Below, in pieces: positions 1 to 5,189 of a stretch of 6,044 nucleotides of DNA; position 1 is the stretch's first letter; each line of letters opens with the position of its first letter. Source of the stretch: Chloroflexota bacterium (GTDB lineage: Bacteria > Chloroflexota > Anaerolineae > Aggregatilineales > UBA2796); the NCBI GenBank assembly GCA_003695215.1, contig RFIM01000195.1, forward strand, positions 1 through 6,044, in the 5' to 3' direction. The position numbers and the translations under genes were made by a program. The notes under the pieces were generated by a model that did not search any database, had not been told where the DNA came from, and saw nothing but the letters and a program-made list of their open reading frames with translations.

Positions 1-1
1 G

Positions 2-91
2 ATCCAGACGGCGGCGTGGTCGCCTGCCGAGAAGCGCGTGGTGGCGGGCGATGTGGCAGGGCGCGTGCTGTTCCTGAGATGGATCGAATAG
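2..91 (+). CDS. C-terminal end of an unidentified protein (5' part outside window)
   Basis: The frame starting at base 2 is open from the left edge to a TAG at 89-91 and gives 29 residues ending in GRVLFLRWIE. Of the three plus frames, this one makes the most sense because it stops before the tRNA; another frame reads on through the tRNA gene and is implausible. The ending loosely resembles the C-terminus of S26-type signal peptidases, which often finish with a V-x-G-R-V-x-F-R-x-W pattern. The piece is too short to rest an assignment on this, and no catalytic residue is visible. Its stop lies 12 bases before the 3' end of the converging tRNA gene, with no recognisable terminator between them. 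Confidence 0.45.
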   Translation: MQTAAWSPAEKRVVAGDVAGRVLFLRWIE

Positions 92-103
92 GCGGCTGCG
101 TAG

Positions 104-175
104 AGCGGGCAATGGGATTCGAACCCATGGCATCATGCTTGGGAAGCATGCGTTCTACCGCTGAACTATGCCCGC
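104..175 (-). tRNA. tRNA-Gly (anticodon CCC)
   Basis: The reverse complement folds into a complete cloverleaf. The 7-bp acceptor stem GCGGGCA/TGCCCGC occupies 169-175 and 105-111. The D arm is GTTC-AGCGGTA-GAAC. The anticodon arm is CATGC-TTCCCAA-GCATG, giving anticodon CCC, which reads GGG glycine codons. The T arm is ATGGG-TTCGAAT-CCCAT. The discriminator base at 104 is U, as expected for bacterial tRNA-Gly. The next bases read CTA, so the 3' CCA is not encoded and must be added by the CCA-adding enzyme. A strong sigma-70 type promoter lies just upstream (188-216) and would start transcription about 6 bases before the mature 5' end. No terminator is visible downstream, where transcription would run antisense into the gene ending at 91. 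Confidence 0.97.
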
Positions 176-180
176 GCGTG

Positions 181-189
181 TGCTATAAT
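181..189 (+). promoter_or_regulatory. Extended -10 promoter of the DsbA-like gene
   Basis: The sequence TGCTATAAT is an extended -10 element: TGn followed by a perfect TATAAT at 184-189. The predicted start near 196 gives a leader of about 34 bases before the ATG at 230. No good -35 box sits at the right distance; the position falls inside the tRNA gene (161-166, CTGAAC). Extended -10 promoters can work without one. The box overlaps the tRNA -10 box on the other strand through the palindrome CTATAATTATAG (183-194). Confidence 0.6.
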
Positions 190-216
190 TATAGGCGCAT
201 TGTCACAACGAGTCAA
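188..216 (-). promoter_or_regulatory. Promoter of the tRNA-Gly gene
   Basis: On the minus strand a -35 box TTGACT (211-216) is followed by a 17-bp spacer (194-210) and a perfect -10 box TATAAT (188-193). This is five of six plus six of six matches to the sigma-70 consensus at ideal spacing. The predicted start near base 181 is about 6 bases upstream of the tRNA 5' end at 175, as expected for a stable RNA gene. Confidence 0.85.
200..208. promoter_or_regulatory. Possible operator, inverted repeat TTGT-C-ACAA
   Basis: A perfect 4-bp inverted repeat around a single base (TTGTCACAA) lies in the -35/-10 spacer of the tRNA promoter and just after the predicted start of the DsbA-like gene. A protein bound here could affect both directions. 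The repeat is short and no regulator gene is nearby, so it may be chance. Confidence 0.2.
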
Positions 217-229
217 GTGAGGTGAAGCG

Positions 230-949
230 ATGCATTCGCAACAAGCGCCGCGCCGCGGGCAGGTCGGTTTGCTCATCCTGACCGTCAGCGCGGTGCTGAT
301 CGGCGCGATAGCGATCGGCGCTGCGCTGCAGCAAAGCCAAGCGCCTGTGGCGCCGAGCGCGGCAGCTGCCATCAAAGAGTCGCAGGCGCCTGAGACGGGC
401 TTGCCGCTGCTGGGCGAGCCTGAGGCGCCAATCTGGTTAGTGGAATTCTCGAATTTTTCCTGCCCTGGCTGCGCGCAATATCACGCGACCATGAAGCAGA
501 TCGTCGAGAGGCACGTCAGCGCGGGCAAGGTGGCGCTGGTGATCGCGCCGATGATCTTCGGCGAAGGCGAGCATCCGTCATACATTGCAGCGCAAGCGGC
601 GCTGTGCGCTGCCAAGCAGGGCAAGTTCTGGGCGATGAGCGAGGCGCTCTTCGCCATGCATTTGGCGCGCGGCGGCAACAGCTTCACACTGACTGCTGTG
701 CAGCAAGCGGCGGCTGAGCTGGCGCTAGACGTCGAGGCGCTGAGCGCGTGCATCAGAGCGCAAGAGACGTCTCAGACGATCTTCAAGGCGCTGCTGCTGG
801 CTGAGCAGGTCGGCTTGCGATACACGCCATCGCTGCTTTACTCGCGCGATGGCGGCAAGACGTGGAATTGGTTCACGCAAGCCAATGGCGAGCGCTACGA
901 AGCGCAAGTGCCGCTCGAGGTTGTGGATCAGCTGATCGCGCAGCGCTAG
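230..949 (+). CDS. Membrane-anchored DsbA-family thiol:disulfide oxidoreductase
   Basis: This 239-residue protein should make, or less likely reduce, disulfide bonds in exported proteins outside the cytoplasmic membrane. A short basic N-terminus (R8, R9) and a hydrophobic segment at about residues 12-33 form a signal anchor. An Ala/Pro/Gln-rich linker runs to about residue 56, and a DsbA-like thioredoxin domain fills the rest. The active site is C78-P-G-C81 in the context FSCPGCAQYH. The helical insertion carries the family pattern ALCAAKQGKFW (residues 124-134), and T199-P200 is the expected cis-proline. C126 and C174 could form the second disulfide found in some relatives. The ATG at 230 is supported by AGGTGA at 220-225. 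The gene stands alone, with no DsbB or VKOR partner in view, and its stop overlaps that of the converging gene. The family call is firm; the direction of catalysis and the substrates are not known. Confidence 0.9.
   Translation: MHSQQAPRRGQVGLLILTVSAVLIGAIAIGAALQQSQAPVAPSAAAAIKESQAPETGLPLLGEPEAPIWLVEFSNFSCPGCAQYHATMKQIVERHVSAGKVALVIAPMIFGEGEHPSYIAAQAALCAAKQGKFWAMSEALFAMHLARGGNSFTLTAVQQAAAELALDVEALSACIRAQETSQTIFKALLLAEQVGLRYTPSLLYSRDGGKTWNWFTQANGERYEAQVPLEVVDQLIAQR
926..937. repeat. 12-bp perfect palindrome GATCAGCTGATC
   Basis: A perfect self-complementary 12-mer lies in the last codons of the DsbA-like gene, just ahead of the convergent gene ends. It contains two GATC sites and a central CAGCTG. 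It may be simple coding constraint, since GATC is common throughout this window. Confidence 0.3.
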
Positions 950-1953
950 AACTGCACGGCTTCCATGCAGTTGCGGTTGCCAGCCACGACTTTGCGCACG
1001 CCGCGCAGCCAGCTGCCTTGTACGAATTGCAGGCATAGCGCAAAACGCTGCGCCTGCAGCTCGGCATCGTCTACGTTTGGCGCTGCATAGCGCTCATAGA
1101 GCACATAGCCGCTCTGCAGCTTCTCGCTAGCGACTTCATAGACGCGGCAAGCCGCTGTGCGCGCGTCGTCAATCGGCGTGACGCTGCAAGTGGGGCGATC
1201 TTGCTCCAAGCGTGAGAGCAGTAGCAGCACTTTAGGATTGCTGATCACGTCCTGAGCTGTGGCAGCAGGCGTCAGATCGATCACGGCCTTCGCCAAGAAA
1301 TTTTGGCGCTGCTCCAGGTGCTGCACGCCGAGCTTCTCGCGGATCACATCGGCGAATTCGCCCTGAATGCTGCCTGTCCAGACGTTATCGTGCAGCGCGC
1401 CTTTGTAGAAGTGCACGCCATCAGCATCGATGCGGAAGAAGGTCATCTCAGCTGTGAAGACTTGATAGCCGCGCCGCAAGCCTTCGAAGAGATAGACCGA
1501 TTTGCCTGCGCCGCTGCCGCCGCCGACGATCAGCAGCTCGTTGCGCTCAGGATGATAGAAAGATGATGCGTGCATGCTGACAATGCCGTGAAAGCGCTGC
1601 AGCGCGGCCAAGGAATAGCGGAAAAACAAGCCCATGTTGCCGAAAATGCTGTAGCGCCGATCGCGCACGTCGCGCTCGAGCGCGCTCAGGTCGCCGCTGA
1701 TCCACAATTGGCGCGGCGCAACGTGGACGCACAAAGGCTGATCGGGCAGGTCGAGCAGCAGCACTTCGGCATCGGCATGGGCGCTCTCAGGCGCCTCTGA
1801 GACGCTGTGATAGTTGGTCAGCAGCGATTGCACGTCTTTGGTGCCGAAATATTCCTCAGCTTGGACGAGCCATGGCGCGTTGGTGCCGATCTGAAAGACG
1901 CTGTGGATGATCTGCAATTTGCGCTGATACAGCGCTTGTGTCGGTATATGCAT
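946..1953 (-). CDS. HprK-like P-loop protein, putative kinase of unknown substrate
   Basis: This 335-residue soluble protein has no signal peptide or membrane segment. The central feature is a Walker A loop G145-G-S-G-A-G-K151-S152 preceded by a hydrophobic strand (LLIV, 140-143). The G-x-S-G-x-G-K-S form is typical of the HPr kinase/PEP carboxykinase fold. The upstream SMHASSF (H128) matches the His-containing strand that precedes the loop in HprK. After the loop, where HprK has an acidic pair in the second strand, this protein has TAEMTFFR (168-174), so E169 may replace the usual Asp. The N-terminal 120 residues show no HprK-type N domain that I recognise. Related HprK-like proteins occur as stand-alone genes or beside peptide-modifying genes; neither HPr nor a precursor peptide is visible here. 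The ATG at 1953 has a weak GAGAG about 9 bases upstream. The stop codon overlaps that of the converging DsbA-like gene. The nucleotide-binding call is firm; the enzymatic role is inferred. Confidence 0.72.
   Translation of the reverse strand: MHIPTQALYQRKLQIIHSVFQIGTNAPWLVQAEEYFGTKDVQSLLTNYHSVSEAPESAHADAEVLLLDLPDQPLCVHVAPRQLWISGDLSALERDVRDRRYSIFGNMGLFFRYSLAALQRFHGIVSMHASSFYHPERNELLIVGGGSGAGKSVYLFEGLRRGYQVFTAEMTFFRIDADGVHFYKGALHDNVWTGSIQGEFADVIREKLGVQHLEQRQNFLAKAVIDLTPAATAQDVISNPKVLLLLSRLEQDRPTCSVTPIDDARTAACRVYEVASEKLQSGYVLYERYAAPNVDDAELQAQRFALCLQFVQGSWLRGVRKVVAGNRNCMEAVQF
950..972. other. Hairpin at the convergent gene junction
   Basis: AACTGCA (950-956) and TGCAGTT (966-972) form a perfect 7-bp stem with a 9-base loop, beginning one base after the stop codon of the DsbA-like gene. 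It also lies within the last codons of the minus-strand gene. It could end or stabilise transcripts from either side, but no T-run follows on either strand and the stem is only moderately GC-rich. It is therefore not a classical intrinsic terminator. Confidence 0.3.
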
Positions 1954-1999
1954 GGTCAGGCGCTCTCTTCTGAAGGGAGACTGAGCGAATGTGAGAACT

Positions 2000-2005
2000 A
2001 TTCTA
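2000..2005 (-). promoter_or_regulatory. Possible -10 box for the HprK-like gene
   Basis: TAGAAT on the minus strand (five of six consensus bases) lies 47 bases upstream of the ATG at 1953, giving a predicted leader of about 40 bases. No recognisable -35 box or TGn extension goes with it, so the call rests on position and one hexamer. Confidence 0.3.
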
Positions 2006-2007
2006 GC

Positions 2008-2021
2008 GCAGGATCGCCTGC
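2008..2021. repeat. Inverted repeat GCAGG-ATCG-CCTGC in a divergent promoter region
   Basis: A perfect 5-bp inverted repeat with a 4-base centre sits between the two divergently transcribed genes. It is immediately upstream of the candidate -10 box of the HprK-like gene and about 25 bases upstream of that of the solute-binding protein gene. It could be an operator serving both genes, but no other copy or regulator is seen in the window. Confidence 0.25.
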
Positions 2022-2044
2022 TGGGAAGCGCATAAGCGGCAATG

Positions 2045-2053
2045 TGTTACAAT
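2045..2053 (+). promoter_or_regulatory. Extended -10 promoter of the double solute-binding protein gene
   Basis: TGTTACAAT is a TGn extension followed by TACAAT (2048-2053), five of six consensus bases. The predicted start near 2060 leaves about 26 bases before the ATG at 2086. No -35 box is evident at 16-18 bp spacing. Confidence 0.5.
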
Positions 2054-2075
2054 AAGGCGTCATCTTTTGAAAATT

Positions 2076-2080
2076 GGGAG
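2076..2080 (+). promoter_or_regulatory. Ribosome binding site that fixes the start at 2086
   Basis: GGGAG is placed 5 bases before the ATG at 2086. An in-frame TTG at 2074 would overlap this site and has no binding site of its own, so 2086 is preferred. Confidence 0.65.
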
Positions 2081-2085
2081 TGGCT

Positions 2086-3831
2086 ATGCCGTTTTTGCGC
2101 CTGTTTGGGCTGTTGGCGATGGCTGTGGTGCTCAGCGGGCCGATGCTCAGCGGGCCTGCTGCGGCGCAAGACGTGCCGACTCGCGTGCCGCCGACTCTAG
2201 TGCCGCCGCCGCCAACGCCGACGCCTTATCCGCCGATCACGCGCTCGGCTTTGGCGCGCATCCGCGAGCGCGGACGCCTGGTCGTCGGCATGCCGTTCAA
2301 TCGCAAGCCGTTCAGCGGCATCAACGCGCAAGGCGTCGTGGAAGGCTTCGAAGCTGATATCGCACGCGCTATCGCTGAGGACTGGGGCTTTCCGTTGGAA
2401 TTGCGGCACGTCACGCGGCACACAGCCGAAGCCATGCTGCGCAGCGGCGCGATCGACCTGCTCATGGGCCAGCAGATCATACGGCGCGACGCGCCTGATT
2501 ACCTCGACTTCAGCTATCCGATCTTCGTCGGCTTGCAAGTGGCGCTGGCCATGGCCGATTCGCCTTTGCGGAGCATCAGCGAGCTGAACGGGCAGTCGGT
2601 CGGCCTGATCATCGGCTCGAGTGGCGAAGAGGCCTTCCTGGCGTGGAGCGCGGCGAACGCTCTACAGGTGGATGTGCAGCGCTATGCCATGCTGGATGAC
2701 GCGCTTGCGGCGCTTGGCGCGCGGCAAATCGCCGCTGTGGTGGATGATCGTTGGGCGCTCGATCAGCGCGTGCGCGTAGGCGGCATTCAGGGCGTGAAGC
2801 TCTTAGAGGGCGCTTTCCGCAGCGAGCCATATGGCATCGCCATGCTGCGCTACGATGATAGCCTGCGCACGCTGGTCAATCGCACGCTCCAGCGCCTTGT
2901 GGTCACGGATCGGCTGACGCCGATCTACGATCTGTGGTTCCCTGAAGGCCTGATGCCGCGCTCGGATCGCGTTTTTCCGCCTGTGTGGCCTGATCTGGAT
3001 GCCGACACGCGCCTGCTGCAGGATTTCCCTGTGGATATCGTGCGCCCTGAACGATCTGTGGTGGAAAAATTGCGCGCAGGTGAGCCACTGCGCGTAGCAG
3101 GCCTCGGCATGCCGCCTGAGGCCAACGGGCAGCTCCCGCTGCTGGAGCGCTTCAATAGTGCGTTGATCTTCGAGATGGCGCGGCGCTGGAACGCCCAGGT
3201 GGCATTGCTGCAAGGCTCATATCAAAATCCTGAGGACGTTTTAGCCAGCGGCAACGCCGATCTCGCCATCGGTCTATCGCCGCGCTGGAGTCCGATTGAT
3301 CGCGTGGACTATGCAGCGATCTATGCGCAGCGCGGCTACCGCATGTTTGTGCGCGTCCAGAGCGGCGTGCAAGGCTTCAGCGATCTGCGCACAGGCAGCC
3401 GCGTGATCGGCACCTATGCCGACGAGCCTGAAGCCTTCGAGATCGCGCGCAATCTGGCCGTCAGCGTCGGCATCAATGCGCAGACCATTCGGCACGTGCG
3501 CTTCAGCGACGAGCGCGAAGCGGTCAGGGCAGTTTTCGAGAACAACGTGCGCCTTTTCTTCGGCGATGCACTGCGTGTAGTGCCGTTGGCGCAGGCGAAC
3601 GCCAATCGCGTGACGCTGACGCCGCGCCTGTACAATCCGCGTCCGTTGGCCTTGGCTGTGCCGCGCAATGATGTGCCCTTCCGCCTACTGGTCGAGGCAA
3701 CGCTGCAGGAGATGGCGCGCGATGGCACTTACGAGCGCTTGTGGCGCGAGCATTGGAACATTGGCGATCCTCTGCCGCAAATCGTCTATCTAGGCGGTAA
3801 CGAACTGTTCGGCATTCGCATCAGCGGCTAA
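2086..3831 (+). CDS. Secreted protein with two tandem family-3 solute-binding domains
   Basis: This 581-residue exported protein is about twice the usual length for its family. A signal peptide (residues 1-27, hydrophobic core about 6-21, likely cut after AAA27) is followed by a Pro/Thr-rich linker (30-50) and then two SBP_bac_3-type domains (about 55-287 and 325-571). Domain 1 has the opening strand GRLVVGM, the signature GxVEGFEADIARAIA, R133/R134 in the usual carboxylate-binding stretch, GSSGEEAF (177-184) and D220/D221. Domain 2 keeps the same order in more divergent form: LRVAGLGMP, R400/R406, GTYADEPEAF (442 on) and D494. Such domains bind amino acids or similar small polar solutes for ABC importers or for sensors. 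No permease or ATPase gene is present, and no Cys occurs in the protein, so it cannot be a lipoprotein. Its ligand and membrane partner are unknown. It is divergent from the HprK-like gene. Confidence 0.88.
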   Translation: MPFLRLFGLLAMAVVLSGPMLSGPAAAQDVPTRVPPTLVPPPPTPTPYPPITRSALARIRERGRLVVGMPFNRKPFSGINAQGVVEGFEADIARAIAEDWGFPLELRHVTRHTAEAMLRSGAIDLLMGQQIIRRDAPDYLDFSYPIFVGLQVALAMADSPLRSISELNGQSVGLIIGSSGEEAFLAWSAANALQVDVQRYAMLDDALAALGARQIAAVVDDRWALDQRVRVGGIQGVKLLEGAFRSEPYGIAMLRYDDSLRTLVNRTLQRLVVTDRLTPIYDLWFPEGLMPRSDRVFPPVWPDLDADTRLLQDFPVDIVRPERSVVEKLRAGEPLRVAGLGMPPEANGQLPLLERFNSALIFEMARRWNAQVALLQGSYQNPEDVLASGNADLAIGLSPRWSPIDRVDYAAIYAQRGYRMFVRVQSGVQGFSDLRTGSRVIGTYADEPEAFEIARNLAVSVGINAQTIRHVRFSDEREAVRAVFENNVRLFFGDALRVVPLAQANANRVTLTPRLYNPRPLALAVPRNDVPFRLLVEATLQEMARDGTYERLWREHWNIGDPLPQIVYLGGNELFGIRISG

Positions 3832-3905
3832 AGGCACAATGTGCATCCTACGCATTTGGGTAGAGCAACTTGTGGCGATTGGCTTGTGCAGAGCGCAGCC
3901 TGCCT

Positions 3906-3914
3906 TGCTAAACT
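3906..3914 (+). promoter_or_regulatory. Possible extended -10 promoter of sbcD
   Basis: TGCTAAACT in the 117-base gap before sbcD has a TGn extension and a -10 hexamer TAAACT that matches four of six consensus bases. It predicts a start near 3921, some 28 bases before the ATG at 3949. A weak TTGTGC at 3884-3889 could act as a -35 box, but the spacing would be 19 bp. Read-through from the upstream gene is an alternative, because no terminator is seen after 3831. Confidence 0.35.
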
Positions 3915-3935
3915 AGAGCGAATACACCATCTTGT

Positions 3936-3940
3936 GAGAG
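3936..3940 (+). promoter_or_regulatory. Ribosome binding site that fixes the sbcD start at 3949
   Basis: GAGAG lies 8 bases before the ATG at 3949. The frame stays open back to a GTG at 3841, but the 36 extra codons look non-coding, and family homology begins at the ATG, with the first catalytic Asp 9 residues in. Confidence 0.65.
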
Positions 3941-3948
3941 ATTTTGCC

Positions 3949-5187
3949 ATGATTCGCATGCTCCATTTCGCCGATTTCCATTTAGGTATGGAAAATTACG
4001 GGCGCTTGCACCCTGAGACGGGCTTGAACAGCCGCGTGCACGACTTCCTACAGCGCTTGGACGAAGTCTTCGCCTATGGGCGCCAAAATGACGTAGACTT
4101 GGTCGTCTTCGCAGGCGATGCCTTCAAGAATCGCACGCCTAACCCAACCTTGCAGCGCGAATTCGCGCGCCGCATCCGCCAGATGAGCGATCATTGCCCT
4201 GTAGTGCTGCTGTTGGGCAATCATGACCTGGCAACCTCGATCAACCGTGCCTCCAGCCTTGAAATCTACCAGACTCTGGCTGTACCGAGCGTTGTGCTAG
4301 GCGATAACTACGCCTTGCACGATATCCGTACCAAGCGCGGCAAGGCCTACGTCGCTACCGTGCCCTATCCTGTCAAGGCGCGCCTGCTGACCGAGCCTGA
4401 AGATCATACCCTCAGCGCACAAGCACGCGACGATCGCTTCCAGACTGCGATCAGCCAAATGCTGACTGAGTTGGCTGATCAAGCGCGCCAGAAGCCCGAA
4501 GACTCGCCGCGCGTCTTGGTCGGGCATTTCACGGTCAGTGGCGCCAAGACGGGCAGCGAGCGCGAGATCATGCTCGGCAGCGACGTCATGGTCTCGCTCA
4601 GCGATTTGGACGATCCTGCTTGGGACTATGTCGCGCTTGGTCACATTCATAAGCATCAGTGCTTGAGCAACGGCTCACGCACGCCGATCGTCTATAGCGG
4701 CAGCCTAGAGCGCATTGATTTCGGCGAAGAGAACGAGCCGAAAGGCTTCTGCTGGGTTGAATTAGAGCGCGGTAGGACGCGCTGGCAATTCAAGCCCGTC
4801 AATAGCCGCCCGTTTGTGACTTTGCGCGTCGACCTGCGCAGCAGCGCCAATCCAATGAAGGAAGCACTGGATGCGATCCGTTGCGCTAACGTGCAAGGTG
4901 CGATTGTGCGCATGTATCTACAACTGGACGCAGCTGATGAAGGGCGCATTGAAGTGCGCCGCTTGTACGCTGCGCTCTACGAGCGCGGCGCCAGCACTGT
5001 TGCCACAGTGAAGCTGGAGATTGAGCGCAACGATCGCACGCGCCTCGGCGATTTGCCCGAGAGCCTGACGCCGCTCCAGCTTTTAGAGCGCTATTTCAAG
5101 GCACGCAACTTGAGCGCGCCTTACGTAGCCCGCCTTCTGGATCGCGCTAAGGAAATCTTTGAGAGCGTGGATCGCGAACGCAGCTGA
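3949..5187 (+). CDS. sbcD: SbcD/Mre11-type DNA double-strand-break nuclease subunit
   Basis: This 412-residue protein is a metallophosphoesterase of the SbcD/Mre11 family. With the ATPase SbcC/Rad50 it would open hairpins and trim blocked DNA ends in the cytoplasm. All five metal-binding motifs are present in order: D9-F-H11, G-D57, G-N91-H92-D93, G-H193 and G-H232-I-H234, followed by the typical YSGSLERIDFGE stretch (249-260). This implies an intact two-Mn active site. Residues after about 285 form the capping and SbcC-contact region, less conserved; the length is normal for the family. The ATG at 3949 is chosen over an upstream GTG because it has a ribosome binding site and places the first motif at the expected distance. 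The usual partner sbcC does not follow; a glycosyltransferase gene starts two bases after the TGA and is probably co-transcribed. Confidence 0.93.
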   Translation: MIRMLHFADFHLGMENYGRLHPETGLNSRVHDFLQRLDEVFAYGRQNDVDLVVFAGDAFKNRTPNPTLQREFARRIRQMSDHCPVVLLLGNHDLATSINRASSLEIYQTLAVPSVVLGDNYALHDIRTKRGKAYVATVPYPVKARLLTEPEDHTLSAQARDDRFQTAISQMLTELADQARQKPEDSPRVLVGHFTVSGAKTGSEREIMLGSDVMVSLSDLDDPAWDYVALGHIHKHQCLSNGSRTPIVYSGSLERIDFGEENEPKGFCWVELERGRTRWQFKPVNSRPFVTLRVDLRSSANPMKEALDAIRCANVQGAIVRMYLQLDAADEGRIEVRRLYAALYERGASTVATVKLEIERNDRTRLGDLPESLTPLQLLERYFKARNLSAPYVARLLDRAKEIFESVDRERS

Positions 5188-5189
5188 CC

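Noticed and set aside
16..225. Plus-strand open frame running through the tRNA gene
   Set aside because: It covers the tRNA and the promoter region, and its composition is Arg/Gly-rich with no domain; a frame-2 ending at 91 is a better continuation of the upstream gene.
2074..2085. TTG start giving four extra residues on the double solute-binding protein
   Set aside because: The TTG overlaps the GGGAG ribosome binding site that serves the ATG at 2086.
2166..2238. Repetitive CCG-rich stretch early in the solute-binding protein gene, considered as a DNA repeat
   Set aside because: It encodes the Pro/Thr-rich linker after the signal peptide and has no regular repeat unit or spacer; not a CRISPR array or mobile element.
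3834..3844. GCAC-AAT-GTGC inverted repeat just after the double solute-binding protein gene, considered as a terminator
   Set aside because: The stem is only 4 bp with a 3-base loop and no T-run follows, so it would not be expected to stop transcription.
3841..3948. Upstream GTG start that would extend SbcD by 36 residues
   Set aside because: The extension has no ribosome binding site that I can see and no family similarity, and it overlaps the likely promoter. The ATG at 3949 has GAGAG at good spacing and places the first catalytic motif correctly.
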